NCBI GenBank assembly: GCA_001953115.1
Contig: LSSL01002263.1
Span: 1-64,000, forward strand
Direction: 5' to 3'
Length of the DNA stretch: 64,000 nucleotides
Source of the DNA: Smittium mucronatum
Lineage: Eukaryota; Kickxellomycota; Harpellomycetes; Harpellales; Legeriomycetaceae
In this document: piece by piece, positions 50,360 through 64,000 of the stretch
Numbering within the stretch: the stretch's first letter is position 1
Layout of the letters: every line of letters begins with the position of its first letter
Program-made: the position numbers and the translations under genes
Notes under the pieces: model-generated
The model's database searches: none
The model's input: only the letters and a program-made list of their open reading frames with translations
What the model was told of the DNA's origin: nothing

Positions 50360-53300
50360 ATTGAAAAAAGAATCTTTAGCAATAAAATATCTTTACTTGA
50401 TAACTATTTTAAATAAATAAATATAAAAATAAATACTTAATAATACCTAACTTTCAGGTCCTGACAGTCATTAGCGTAAACTATTATTCTCAATTTAGAG
50501 TAGAATTATAACCAGATAAGTTCAGGTTCTTTCACATTAAAATAAATTTTTTTTATCTTCAATTTTCTTTCTTTTTGAAAATTACCTAGGCTTATTTTTG
50601 GAGTTTCGCTTAATATATGAATAGCGTACTGTATAAGAAAATTAGATCTTAAGATTTACTTTCAATTAAAAACCAGGAAATTGTGAAGCAAGTTTTTTTT
50701 ATCGAGGCTAACTATAAAGGTAGAAATACTATTACTTTAAGATGTAAAAACATTTATTTCATTTTCTCATTTTTGTACTTATTTGAATAGATATACAAAC
50801 ATTTTTTGGGTTAGAAATACAACAGCTAATTAGTACAAAAAAAAAATCCCGCATATATCCATATACATATTCAGATATATCCAGGAGAAAAAATGAACAT
50901 TTTAACTAAGCTACTGATTTTAATTTGCTTTTAAATTTAAATTTTGGACGGTAATTTTACAAATTAAAATTTTTTTCAAACACCATGAACCAGAGACTTT
51001 AATTTGATATTCAAAAATACAAATTAAAAAGTTGGGGAAATATGTAGATGATTTTTTCACATATAATATAAATTAGAGTTCAATTATTTAGTCTTTATTA
51101 CATTGCTACTTATTCAAAACCAGTATAGACTCAAGTATTAACTCGAACCTAATTTAATAAAAAAAATTCTTTATTAAGTAAAGTTTCTAGTAAAAAAATG
51201 ATAGTTTTCGATAATGATTAATGTAAAAAAACACTTATTTTCTTCAGATTATTGATATTTAATTTTTTTTTTACGTTTTCTGAATTTCCATTTAACATTA
51301 AAATATGTCTATGGATTTCTCAAAAGCCTATCTCATTTTTAGACGTGAATTTTAGTTACAATGGCGTTTCTATTATTTAATTAATCATATTTTGACTCTT
51401 GATTTTTAAAATCACCATATCACGCAATGGATGATTTATTAAAGTCGATTTCTAATAAACCTGCAAATTCCCATTTCATTTTCAGAATGAAAAATTTACA
51501 TTATACTAATTACAGGTTTATTGGTCGATGAAAAAATAAAAAATATAGTATATATCTCGTATTAAGACAACTAGATAATTTAATAAAGAAATACCAATTA
51601 AATAATGATTTTGGCAGGATGATATTATCAATTATCCTTTACCTATGGTTTGATTTGCATTTCAAAGGCACTATTATTTTTGAATCAATGATTTTTTAAT
51701 AGACTAATCATTGGCAATTAAAAAAATAGCAACCTTTATTCAATTAAATATAACTCGTACTATTTTTGACCAATTTTTGATATTTTTCCATAGTTATAAT
51801 TATGGAATTCCAATTCTTGAACTATATATTTTTTTAGAAAATACTTCTGAAATTTGTTATGAAATCATTAATAAAATAAAATTTCTGTATGAAAATGTCT
51901 TAAAAAGATAAATTTCCATAAACGGTGAAGCTATATTATTTAATAATTTTTTCCAATAATTTTTTGAATATATTGGAAAATCTTATCTGAAAAATCAAAC
52001 TTACCTAATTTTATTTTTAAAAAAATCCAATATCATTTAGAATAATTTAATCAGTTAAATGGATATTCTATTAATTAATAGGATTATCTATAAATTCATT
52101 TTATACATATTAATATATTTAAGGAGTATTTTAAAATTACTTGTAGTAATAATTACTAGAAATCAGATTAAAAAAGAGAAGAAAATTTACTGAACTGGAT
52201 TATTTATTACTTATCACATTAAAACATTAATTAAAAAATATCCTATTGCGTAAAAATATACAAAAAAAGGCGGAACTTAGTTTTTTAATATATAAATGGA
52301 CGATATTTTATTAATTTTTTTTTTATATCTTTATAACCATATAAAGTAAAATTTATATAATTCCTTTATTATTATGAGATATTGTACTTTTAAAATCGCT
52401 GTAATAATCTTATGGTAATTTTTTGATTAATTTTACTAATATTTTAGTTATTATAAACAATTTTTAAGCCTAATTGTGTTATAAATATTAATTTTTATAC
52501 ATTTATGATTATCGAATATATATTAAAATTTTGAAATTTATAAAAAAACAAATTAATATTCATTATTATATCACAATTTACGAGAAAAAGAATTTATCTT
52601 TTATTATATGAGATTATAATAAAATTTATTTTTATTTTTATTTTTTTAAAGAATTTTTATTTTAAAATAATTAAATTCTAAATCATTATATTTTTTTTTC
52701 AATTTAACCCGATCTTATTATGGAATTATAATGTATATTGATTCAAAAATGTTTAAATTTTAAAATTACATAAGTTGAATTTTGGATTAAAAAATTATAT
52801 TATTTCGAAAAATTTTTATTTAACATTAATATATCTTGAAATTCATCAAAAAATTTTAACTCCTCCAGTTTCAGTTGTACAAAACAATATTTTTAATAAA
52901 ATTGCTAACAAATTCCTTTATATTAGAAATAGCCCCATCAAAATACCTAAAACGAATTATATTTTTTATAAATATATTTTAATGTTATGATAGATAAAGA
53001 AATAATATGAAAGCTTAAAAACAGACAATTAATAAAAAATAAATAAAAAATATAACTACATTATATTTACTCCAATAAAATTATAATAAACTATTGAAAA
53101 TGCTTAAATGGAAAAATTAATAATTTATATTTAAATCCGAAATCAAAATTAAGAGAAATTTATATAACATTATAACTTTTTTTTATAAATAGTTAATCAT
53201 ATTTTCTATAAAAATAAAAATAAAAAATATTCAAAAATTATCACATTTTCGGAAAGTTTCCTTTTTTTTTTCTAGCTTCAGATCAATGAATTTCTCTAAA

Positions 53301-53430
53301 AAATCAATTATTTATAAATTTATTTCAGTTAAATAATAAAAATGTAGTTTGCCTATCTCAATACTTACTACCATTTCATTTTAAAAAATTGTAAACTGTT
53401 TTAATTTATCAGAATAAATGTGCGTAATAA
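50360..53430. other. Featureless A+T-rich DNA
   Basis: The open frames at 51711-51911 and 52775-52990 start with TTG, have strongly A+T-driven composition and no recognisable motif. I treat them as chance. No repeat or RNA structure is seen. Confidence 0.55.
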
Positions 53431-53439
53431 AGTGATAGG

Positions 53440-54030
53440 ATATTTATTTTTAACCTAGGATTAAATACCAATTTTTCCTTATGAGTTATTTATGTCATGA
53501 TTAGATAATATTGCTTATTTATTTTCATCAGTTTTTTCATTGACAATCACAATTATCAACTTACTGCGGATTTTGAATATGAGGATTGAATTCGTCTTAC
53601 CTAATAAGTCTGATAGACTGTAATTTACTCTTGATCATCTGTGATCTCCTTGTTACCAAACATCGATAATAAGATATGCTGAAGAATATTTGTCTCGTAC
53701 AAATAAATAGCTTTGCAACACTTCTTGGCGAAGCTCCTTCAAAAAGCTACACTTTCTACTATCGTTATTATTAGTTAGTTTTTAGTTTTTTTTATGAGTC
53801 AGCCTTTATTATGAGTTATAAAATTTTTCACTGATGCAAAAAGTATAAATAGTCTTGTGTTTTCCCAGTTTTCTGATTCCATATCAGACAGCAAAAATTT
53901 TCCTTCTTCTAATATATTATTATCTAGTTTAGTTTAATAAATAATATCTACAGTAATACCTAGCTAATCTTTCATTTTATATTCCTTGGTTTTTCTCCTT
54001 TATCCTTCCATTCCTGACAATTTATTGCAA
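53440..54030 (+). repeat. LTR-like island, possible solo LTR
   Basis: This island is less A+T-rich than its flanks and carries, in LTR order, a TATA-like TATAAATAG (53844-53852), a pyrimidine-rich stretch, and AATAAA (53936-53941). TG-initial candidates (for example tgttaccaa near 53651) and several CA ends exist, but no pair gives matched termini with a target-site duplication. No coding frame is present. A promoter region of a lost gene would look similar, so the call is weak. Confidence 0.25.
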
Positions 54031-57000
54031 CTATTGAAAAAAAATTTTGCAAATTTTATATTTATATTAGACGTTTTAATTCGATATTTTTATTGAATTT
54101 TATTATATTTTTAGTTTTTTTTACTGTTTTTATGGCATAATAGATTTTTATTGTTTTTTAAGCGATTTAAATAGTATGTTTGGCTATAATTCTTATATGT
54201 TAACCTAAAATATTACAGGAGTTAGAATATTATTTTTCCAAAAGTGTTGGCATCAGCTACATTAACTTTATGAGTTAGATAATTTTGATTTTTTTTGATA
54301 GATTTCATCTCATAATATAAATTGTTGTCGCTAGAAGTTGTTTCTAAAATAGAAATATCTATTTTAGTTATATTAATGATTTAGTATAAATGTATGATTA
54401 AATTACTTCCCTCAGTTTTTAATTTATACTATCAGTCAATAATGCATGTAAAATATTGATATAATGCTTAAATTTTTAGTTAAAAGGAATTTCTATAGAT
54501 TTCATTCTCATTCATATAGTTTGTTTATATATTTTTTCTTTTAATTTTTTAGCAGTTCAAATAATTAGTTTCGCTACCTGTGAGAGATAATATATTGTTT
54601 TATAAAAATTTTAGTGACAGAAATAATTTTTTACAAGTATCTAATGATCAAGATAAAAATAAGCTTCAATAACAATGAGTTGAGAGTTTTCCGATAATTT
54701 GATATTAAAAAAAATGAGGTCGAAAATTTATTCCAGTGTATTCGGCTTAAAAAATCTTTTTCTAACAGGAAATGATTAAAGGAAAATTTCCAAATTTACT
54801 GTTCAATATTTTCATGATTTTGAAAAATATAATTTTTTTATTCATTTTTCAACTTGAAACCTGCGCTTGAAATATTTATATAAAATATTGTGGTTTTTCA
54901 AAGTATATTTCAGTTTTTTATTGATATTATATCAATAAGAATAAATAGAGTAAAGTTAAAAATAGATAAAAATATCTCTAGGATGAGGGGGGTAAAAGTA
55001 GATATAGAAGCTATGATCTTGGAATCAAAATTTACTATATAAACATAAATAAATTCTGATGAGATTTTTATTTCGTTTTTTATAAAAAATCTCTGTTAAT
55101 ATCTTTTAACTTAAATAGCACCTATTATATATGATGAGAAATTGTCAAAAAAAATTATTAGGTTATAAAAATATAATTTTTGAAACTATTATTTAATTTA
55201 AATATAAATTTCAATTATTTTTTTAAATTTTTTAAAATAAACTATAGATCATAATTAAAAAATTATGATAATTTAAAAAGAAATACTGATATCTTATCTG
55301 CTTAATAAATTATCTTTTATATAATACTTTAGAGTATTTTTTTTCATAATATATCATTTTTTAATCGAAATTATAATAATATTCACTCTATCTAAAACTT
55401 TATATATTATAGTGTTGGATATTCATTCATAATACTTTTTAGGATACTATGTTTTATTTAATCGGTTATAAAAAAAATTTTGTTTCCTCTTGTGATACTT
55501 AAATATCTATGAAATATGAATTTGATAACGATTTAATATCTTATTATATTATAGAAATTATTTTAAATCAAACTTTTAAAAAATTAATTAATTATATACA
55601 ATTTAATTGGAATTTTTTTTTAATAAATATTATATATACAAAAATAGTTGAATTCCCAATGATTGTGAATTTAAAATCATAATTCAGACGAAATATTATA
55701 ATTTAATTCTTATCTGATTTAAAATTATTTTTTGGAATACATATTTTTATATCAATAAATTAATCCTCATAAAATAAATATTTATGGATTACTAATAGAA
55801 AATCCGGATCATAAGATTTATTTTAGAAGGAGCGATGGTATTTTTACTTATTTTTATACTTATTCATTCATTATATTATCATATAATATTTTCACAAAAC
55901 CTGTATCACGATGGTAAATTATTATAAATAAATTTTTTTCGGTTTTATACTAATATAAATAAAAAATTTACCATTATCAGTATCTAATAATTATTTTTAA
56001 AGAATTTATGATATAACTAAAAAGAAATATTTTATGAGTAAATTATTCACTTAGAAACCTACAAAAAAAAGATAAATATATTTTCTAATTGAAAAATTTT
56101 GATAAAATTGAAAATTTGAAAAATATCATTATGAATTGACGCTAAAAGATGTGAATTTTTAAGAAATAAATCGATAAATCCTCTTATACCTAATTTATGT
56201 CATAAAAAAAATAATAATTTATAGGAAAGTTTTTATAAATTTATCTAGTTAATTAAATCTATAAATTAAAATTTTCTTCTAACCGAATAATTAAAAACAA
56301 AAGTAGAATAATAATACAAATTTTTTTTATATATTAAATGAAAAATTATAAATGTGACTTTTTTGAAACAAAAAAATGGTTTATCCATAGCCATTTGGAT
56401 AAATGAAAAACCCGTTCAGACAACTCTTGATAAAATCACATCAAAAATTTTATTAATTGCAACCTGGAAACAAATTCATGGTACGACTGCTTAAGTTTAA
56501 TTATATTATAATCTTTATTAATATAATGCGTATATGATAGTAGAAAATTAATTGATAGAAAATAATAATGCTACATGATAAGTTGAAAAAATGAGAAACG
56601 TTGAAAAAGAGCTTTTTAAATTTACAGAAATCAATTATTTATTGTACGTATTAAAAATACTAAAAAAAGGAAGAATAATTTTTAAAAATTTATAAAAAAT
56701 TAAAGATGGAAATCAAATTTACTAAGTGCAATTATATATACAAATTATACTCCCAAAAGATTGTATGAAAAAAATATGGGATTATTTTATCACTATTAAG
56801 GTAGAGGTAGTCATATAACATACATCTTTTGTGATAAAGTGTAGATAATGCACCTATCTAGTTATATTATTATGAAAATTTCCGTACTTTTTTGATTAGC
56901 GATAAAAAAACTTGATAAAATTGTTAATTCTCTAAAATATATTAAACTTGAAGATGAAAATACTATCTATAAACAGAATAAAAATAATAAGATTTACTTA

Positions 57001-57415
57001 CATTTTTATTTTTAACCGGATATTGTATTATTCAGATATTATCCTGATATTGATTTTATTAAAAAATTTAATTTTTTTTATAAATTCTTTATCAATATGA
57101 AAAATTATTTAGATTAATTGATACAAATCTTTCAATTATAACTTTATCAAGTCTATTATTAAATAAAATGAAAGTTACATAACAGAATAAAAAAATGAAG
57201 ATTTGATGATCAAATTAATAAAGATAAATAGTTTCATTTATCATATACTATAAAGAGATTAAAGTATACTAAAGAATAACCAAAACTTTTACAATGAATA
57301 ATAAATATTAGAAATTAAAACTAGGGAAATTATAATAACTTGTAAAGTTCATAGATATTAAAGAGCAAATAAAAAAGATTGTTTTCTCTAAAATAAATTT
57401 TGTTGAAAAGACAGA
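54031..57415. other. Featureless A+T-rich DNA
   Basis: No gene or element is recognised. One perfect 8-bp inverted repeat (tttatcca 56380-56387, tggataaa 56396-56403) stands out slightly. The rest is homopolymer-rich. Confidence 0.55.
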
Positions 57416-57419
57416 GAAA

Positions 57420-58130
57420 ATTTTTTTTTCATAAATTATAAAAATAAATAGAATAAATTAAAAAGATAATAAAGATGAATAAATTATCAATTAAAATTGT
57501 AAAATAAATGAGCGAGGATATAAATAACAAATGAAAAATATAAGTGGAGATTGTGTAGATAAATAAGATAATAGGAAGAAAATAAAAAAGAAAAAGAAAA
57601 AGAACGAAAAAGAAAAAGATATCAAGCAAAAATGGTGATAAATGATGAGAATATAATTTAGATAAAATTGGTAAATAATATTCTATGAAAAAGATAAATG
57701 AGATAAAATTGGAGAGAAGAGATAAACAAGAAAAAAGAATAGAAAACAAGAATGAATAAAAAGAATATATATAAATGAAGATATGGAGGAGATACGAAAT
57801 ATAAGTGAGAAGAGGAAAATATATGTGTAAATAAATGATGTATCATAGGATGTGAAATAAAAAAGTACCTAAAAGTAAAATTTAAGAGATAAGGAGAAAG
57901 TATAAAAATTCTAAAAAAGATTGAAAAAGAACGGGTTTAAATAAATTTAACAATAATGAAAAATAAGAAATAAATAAAATGTATAAATGTGAATAGGAGA
58001 AATAATATAATTAAGATAAATATAATAATGCTAGAATTGATATAAAATACCAAATAAGTGATTAAAATATTAAGAAAACAACAAAAAAAGATAATAGTAA
58101 GAAAAAAATAGGAATAAAATAATTAATTCG
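57420..58130 (+). repeat. Purine-biased, low-complexity GA/A tract
   Basis: For about 700 bases the plus strand is mostly A and G, with recurrent agataaa, gaaaaag and gataaga words and very few C. The densest part (57540-57800) includes gaaaaagaaaaagaacgaaa. The minus strand is therefore pyrimidine-rich and gives stop-poor, Phe/Leu/Ile-rich frames (57429-57749 and 57658-57846) that look like membrane proteins but are artefacts of composition. It is probably a decayed purine satellite. Confidence 0.6.
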
Positions 58131-61100
58131 ATATATTTGGCATATTTTTTTTTTGAATCTATGAAATTACTTTTGAGGTCGAATTTTTTTGAATAAATTA
58201 AATATTAATTAGAAATTTTTTAAATAAAACCCTAACTATGCTTTTTATATCATTTGAAACCGTGTTATTACAGATAGTATTTTTGAAAAATGTAAAAATA
58301 ACAGTACTTAATACCAAAAAACCTCAGTTGTGTATTGTTTTTAGAAATTTTTTTATATATATTAGAAAATCCTTAATATTAGTATAAATCTGTTTATTTT
58401 CAATTTTGACAAAGTAATTATTTTGAATATTTTCGAAAAATATACTGTTCTAAATTTATATTAATCAATAAAAAATAAAAACTTTTTAAGATTTATATAT
58501 TTCAAGATATATCAGACATTTTCTATACAGGATTATAAAATTTTTTCCTTTGTATGTATAATTTTTAATTTCACAGGCTAATTTTGCTGCCCAAAAAAAC
58601 TCAGTATATTTTATATTGTTTCTATTGTATACAAAATGATTTTTGAGAAAATTTGGCCATTGAAATGGTTCAAAAGATAAAATTAATCTAGAAATAAGCC
58701 TTTAATTTAGAATTCTATTTGCACATGATAAATTTCTATGAATTAATATATGTAAAAATTTCATTTATAGATATGAAAATTTGATAATCTTTTAATTCTA
58801 TAAAATTTTATAATTACAAATAACAAAATATATAAAAATAATTTGAAATTTTAAGTTATCTATATTTAGTTACTATTAATTTTATATTATATAAGTGCCT
58901 AGCTCTACTATTAAAGTTATGTTATTTATTAATATAGTTTTAATTAAGTTGATTTTTTGAAGAATGTATCTTGATAATATTTAAATATTTATAACTAATT
59001 ATGTGAAAATTTTCTCTGGGAATAATAATAATTTTAACCATCAAAATAATATACTTAAATTGCTAATAAAAAAAATTAAAGATAAAAATTTAAAATCTTA
59101 TTAATATGTATTTTTATGCAAAATATAAGTATTTAAAAAAATTAAATTAAAATAAAAACGAAACTTTATTAAAAAAAAAAATTAAGGAATCTCTAATATC
59201 TTTTATTTATAAATTATTGATAAATATTATATTTTATCCTTATTTGATTATCTTTTTTATAATAATAAGCTTGATTCATATTAAACACGGAAATTGATCA
59301 TAAAAAATATTTTCGCATAAGGTTATTTGATTAAAAATTTGATTTTTGAAAATTTTAAAAGATTCAATTTAAATCTCAGGAATAATTTTTTTATAATGAT
59401 TTTAATTATTATTATAACATAATTATTTTATAATTAATGCGTTTTGATATTTAAAAATCACCCTAAGAACCATTATATAAACTTTGAAATTTCATTTTAA
59501 AATAAAAAGTTATTTAAATGCGTTCAGATTAATATTAGTGCTTTTTTCTATTTTTTTACTTTATATAAACCTATTTCAGAAAATTAAATAAAGGGAATAT
59601 TAGTCCTTTACACCAACTGATGAATAACGAAACGGTAATTAAATTTTTATTTTTTCATTATATAACTTTAGCACAGTCAGATAACAGAAGGACATAAATG
59701 GACATATTTCGGTCTTCAAAGTTCTATTTTTAAAATAATTTCTCCGTTAAGAATACATTTATGACGGATAAAAAGTCTAAATTTTATTCTTGATTTCAAT
59801 AATTCTCACTTTAAATCAATTAATGAAGTAAATATTAGAATAAAACCTCAATTTTTTTATAATAGAACTACTAATAATTGTAAATAGGTTTGATCAATAG
59901 GTGGTAATGTCGATACAAATTTAAAGTACCAATAAGTGCCACTATAGGCCAAAAAATGAATATAAAAATCAGTTTAATCGAAATTAAATTTTTCCCAAAA
60001 CCAAGGAATGAACTATTAAAAATACTGATAGTAAATTTTGTAAAATTTTTTTTAATATATAATGATTTAGTTTGGATGCATTGACAAATCCAATATCATA
60101 TTAATTTATGGTTCAGATAACAAATTTTATAAAAAATTCAAAGAAAAAGTTATTATAGGAGTGATTATTCAATATATATAAAGTATCTTTATTTATGATA
60201 CTAGATAAATTTCGCAATGACAAATATAAAAAAATTGATAATTTGTATTTTTATATATTAATAGATTTTATTTTAAAAAGTTTTAAATTGATAGCTGCTG
60301 AAAAAATCGTAATTTCGCTAATTTTGTAAATTTTATATTAAAATAATTTTATTCTTATAAAAAGCTAAGATTTAATAATATCAAACTTTCAAAAATTAAA
60401 AAAGATATTCTGAGTTTATATACTAAAAAATTTCATCAAAATTTTGTTTTTATAAAGTATTTAATGTATAATAAATACTAAAAAGTATTGAATTTGAAAA
60501 AACGTTTTTAATTATACAAAATGATGAATAAAATTACATTTCCAAAAGATGATATTATTTTTTTTTACAGTTTAAATTGATCTAGCGTTTTAATAAATTT
60601 ATTAACTTTTTTAGACTAACAATGATCATTTGTATTCATGTGCATTATTAATTTTTTCTTAATCTTAATATAAATTTCTAATTGGAAGAAAAAACTTGAT
60701 ACATTTAATAATCATCGAAATAGATGAGCTGAACAAAATCATCATTCCGCAAATCAGTATGCCATATTTTTTATAGATTTTGTTGCATCATTTCATCTTC
60801 TGCATTAATGTTCTCAAATTTTTGTAAAAGATTCAAATTTTTAGTACAAAAAAATTAATTTTATCAATAATTTTAATATAATTAACTATATTATGATAAA
60901 AATAATATATTTATAACATGATGTTATTTATTTAAAAAAAATAATTTAACGATATAAATTCAAAAAAAAAAAATTGAATTAATTATATTTTATTATATTC
61001 AAATAAATTATTTTTATACATTTTAAAATATCCAAGAAAATAAATTGTGACTTTATAATTTTAAATTTAGGTTTAATACCTTAAAAATAAATCAAGCTAT

Positions 61101-62060
61101 AATTTAAAAAAATGAAAAAATAATTTCTCTTATTTGAATTTTGAAAATTAATTTTCAAAAGATATTTTTAAATACATAGAGGGTGATAAAAAATCTTAAT
61201 TAAATTTCTAAGAGTATTTTTATTCAATTCAGTTATTATATTTTAATATTTTAATATTCCATATAAAAATTTAAAAATATAAAAAGGCATCTATTAATAA
61301 GTTTTTTTTTAAAAAAGTAATCTAAATTAAATTGAAACCGTTAGTATTTATATTTTCAAAATTGAAAAACAAAAAAAATTTAATAACAAAAAATTTTAAT
61401 TTAATTATTTGATAATTTTTGTAAAAATACAATTTTCAAAGAGTTAATAGTATTTAATTTTTCTTTTTTAAAACTATTATTAAATATTTGTTCTTTTTTA
61501 TATTTATACAAAAAATATTTTAATATTAGTAGTTTGATCTTTTCGAGTAGTTCTGATCATAATTATAAAAAGAATTATTCGATCTTCTTAGGTATAAGCA
61601 TTTTGGTAGCCTCTAAACTGGTAATTAACAAACAAATTTTGTTTCATTTTATTAATAATTCATCAAAATCAATTAAAAAGTATTGTTTACTATAATCTTG
61701 GTTATATTTAAAAACGCCTTTTGCTAATACTGTTTTTGGATTAATAATCAGGTGCAATAATCTGGGCTAAGGCGTCATTGATTATATATAATTATTTTTG
61801 AAGAAAGATAATATTTTTTTATTATCGGGTACTCGGAAAGACTAAAAGAAAATTATATATCATTACAGACTTAGCACACCAATTTTAACATTTTAAAAAT
61901 AGTTTAATAAACCAGTTATTTTTTTCTATGTTTAGTTTCATAAAATTACCTTTCTATTCCAAAAGCCATTTTTTACGGAAATAATGATCCATTTTGATAG
62001 ATTTATGAAGTTAGCAATTTAATCTTGGGTATTAACCAAAAAGGTCAGAATTTAAAAATA
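58131..62060. other. Non-coding A+T-rich DNA
   Basis: Slightly less A+T-rich patches at 59580-59960 and 61540-61760 have stops in all frames and no motif I can name. Nothing else is supported. Confidence 0.5.
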
Positions 62061-62510
62061 TTTAAGGACCATTCAAGACAGTATTGCCTAAAATTATTGA
62101 TGATTTAATCATAATAAGTTTTAAATCATTAAATAGTTTTGAACGCAAATACTGGTAAATAAAACTTTTTAAAAAGAACAGTTTATTCAAAGATCCACAC
62201 TGAAATAATGGTATCAGATTTTTTTGACAGTGTTTGAAAAAAATTCTGTTCAAAATACCAGATAAAGTTATTTTCATATTTTAGATAATTATGTACATCA
62301 AATTACATTGAATAGACTGGAGTAATCCTATACAGTAATTCCCTATTAAAAAAATATTAATTTTCCATAAATTAAATTTTTACTGTTTAAATTATGGAAA
62401 AAACTCGGTGGAATCTAAAATCTAAAATCGAAAATTTCCCGCGAGTAAAGATAAACCACCAATAAAATTAAAAATATCGAGGAAACAAATAATTTAAAAT
62501 ATTATAACTT
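62061..62510. other. Less A+T-rich patch with a minus-strand open frame, unassigned
   Basis: A 71-codon minus-strand frame (62062-62277) starts with ATG and has a more even composition than most chance frames here. It shows no domain, and its flanking readings break at once. It could be a fragment of a decayed gene; chance is as likely. Confidence 0.2.
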
Positions 62511-63400
62511 ATGTTATCGAACAATTAAAAAATGTATGTTCACTATAAAAATATAGAAATATTATATAAAATTTAAATTTAAATGGGGTATAAAAAACTA
62601 TACCCATGAAAGAATACAATCTCCCTTTATAAAGTAAAAATTTATAATAAAAATGAATTATAAATTATATTCCTAGTTTATATCTTTTAAAATTTAGAAT
62701 TTAACTCTACCATCAGTTATTACTGACTCCAGCTATATTTATACGATATTAAATAAATCCTTACCAATCCATTCTACCGAATTGACTACTTAACCTTTAG
62801 TTTCAGTACAAATATTCAACATTTCACCAAATGAGAAAACCTTCTTACTAATAATTAGCCTCTAGAAAGCAAAAAAGGATATAAATATAGAAAATTAGCT
62901 ATTTTATAATAATTAAGCTTTTCAACTTTTTCCTTTTCCTGGTACCAATTATGCAAACCCATATATATTATTCATCTACTTTTCTATTTTTATATTCACT
63001 ATTCACCCAGTCATCCCTGAATAAGCCAGTTCCTTACAAATTGAGCATCATATTACATGGGATTATGAAAATATTTCCAATCATTAAAAATAGAACAATA
63101 TCCTTTGTTTTTGTATTACAATAATTTTAAAATATATATTTATAAATTTTTTTTTATTTATATTAGTACTAATTCCAGACATTTCCAAATCTACATCTCC
63201 CTCAGCAAATACCTAGCGGAGCTTTTTTAAAGCTTACAAGAAGGATTTTTATTTAAAATACACAAAAAAAATTGATTTCAAGCGCTCATGGAATGTATGC
63301 TCATCTTCTGCATCTAGAGTAAATACCAAAAAAGTGGATTGTAAATTCCAACTTTTTGGAACTCTTATAAAACTTTATACAAAATAAAAAAAATACATAT
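62511..63400 (+). other. Less A+T-rich island with LTR-like features
   Basis: TATAAATA (62880-62887) is followed by a pyrimidine-rich stretch and then attaca at about 63051-63056 directly before TGGG, an order compatible with an LTR end next to a primer-binding site. A TGTTATCG start near 62513 would give a plausible LTR. No repeat copy, target duplication or coding frame confirms this. The part at 63222-63241 (tagcggagcttttttaaagc) resembles 53734-53755 in the other island. Confidence 0.2.
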
Positions 63401-64000
63401 TTTTTTGAATAGTAGTTTACTAAAGTCATATAAAAATAAAAATATAGATCAATAATAACTAGAGAATGACTTATAAAACTATATAAATTTAATCTATAAA
63501 ATATTTTATTACAAGTTGACTAAAAAATATTAAGGGTGATACACAAGTTATGAAAACAATAATAAAAACATGTTAAGTATTAAGCTAATTATTATAAATG
63601 TTTGATATGAATGAAAGCAAGTATATTTCATATAAATTAATTAATAGATTAAAAAAATTCGTAATTGACTAATTAAGAGATCTAAAAAAAAAAATTTTTT
63701 TGTTAAATAATAATATTTGAAAAATTAATTTTAAAATTATTCTGAGTCTTAGTATAGTAAAATGTAAAAAAATTAAAATTCATATTGTTTTAATAAAATT
63801 TAGAGTAAAAATGTGATAAAGATAAAATTTTATAATTTTGATTAATATAAAATGAAAATTAATAGAAAATTTTAAAAATGTTTTTTTTTATTAATAAAAA
63901 TCATATTAGTAAGCAAATAACGTTTAGTTATAAATTCCATATTAATTAATTATTTTATTTTATTATCATTATAAATTTATCAAACCTTTTCCAAATTAAG
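63401..64000. other. Featureless A+T-rich window end
   Basis: No gene, repeat or element signal is seen up to the window edge. Confidence 0.6.

Noticed and set aside
51711..52990. Two plus-strand frames of 66 and 71 codons
   Set aside because: Both begin with TTG, lack recognisable domains and have chance-like composition.
57429..57846. Minus-strand open frames coding hydrophobic, membrane-like peptides
   Set aside because: They are the complement of a purine-biased low-complexity tract; the lack of stops and the Phe/Leu/Ile richness follow from composition.

Overview
The window is 64 kb of eukaryotic, extremely A+T-rich DNA (about 80% A+T or more by eye). It has long A and T homopolymers and no intact protein-coding gene, rRNA, tRNA or CRISPR array that I can recognise. 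It is a transposon graveyard, in which short less A+T-rich islands carry decayed mobile elements in a sea of featureless sequence. The element mix is a FAR1/MULE element with a C-terminal zinc knuckle, a Helitron, a PIF/Harbinger-type element, a probable Merlin/ISXO2-type fragment and the 3' end of a probable Ty1/copia retrotransposon. With the base composition this points to a gene-poor fungal or microsporidian genome. That assignment is inference, because no species marker is present.

Layout: 0.26-0.48 kb, decayed tandem repeat. 2.2-2.8 kb, unexplained G+C-richer island. 3.34-3.90 kb, copia RNase H remnant, polypurine tract and candidate LTR. 5.45-7.24 kb, nearly full-length MULE pseudogene (+). 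11.24-11.61 kb, Merlin-like fragment (-) with a nine-C run. 24.6-25.05 kb, coding-like remnant of unclear family. 33.17-33.39 kb, possible second MULE fragment. 35.32-35.53 kb, degenerate minisatellite next to the start of a 4.6-kb Helitron pseudogene (35.76-40.41 kb, +). 46.28-46.40 kb, two perfect short hairpins. 48.29-49.40 kb, PIF/Harbinger-type transposase pseudogene (+). 50.06-50.30 kb, cluster of palindromes including two 102-bp-spaced copies centred on CACGTG. 53.44-54.03 and 62.5-63.4 kb, islands with LTR-like promoter features. 57.42-58.13 kb, strongly strand-asymmetric purine tract.

No genes work together here. The elements are independent insertions, all broken by stops and frameshifts. 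Catalytic residues are lost in three of them: the first Asp of the MULE, the HUH and Tyr residues plus Walker A of the Helitron, and the last acidic residue of the Harbinger. The remaining open frames of about 60-70 codons are no more than expected by chance in DNA of this length and composition, and several begin only with TTG, so they are not annotated as genes.
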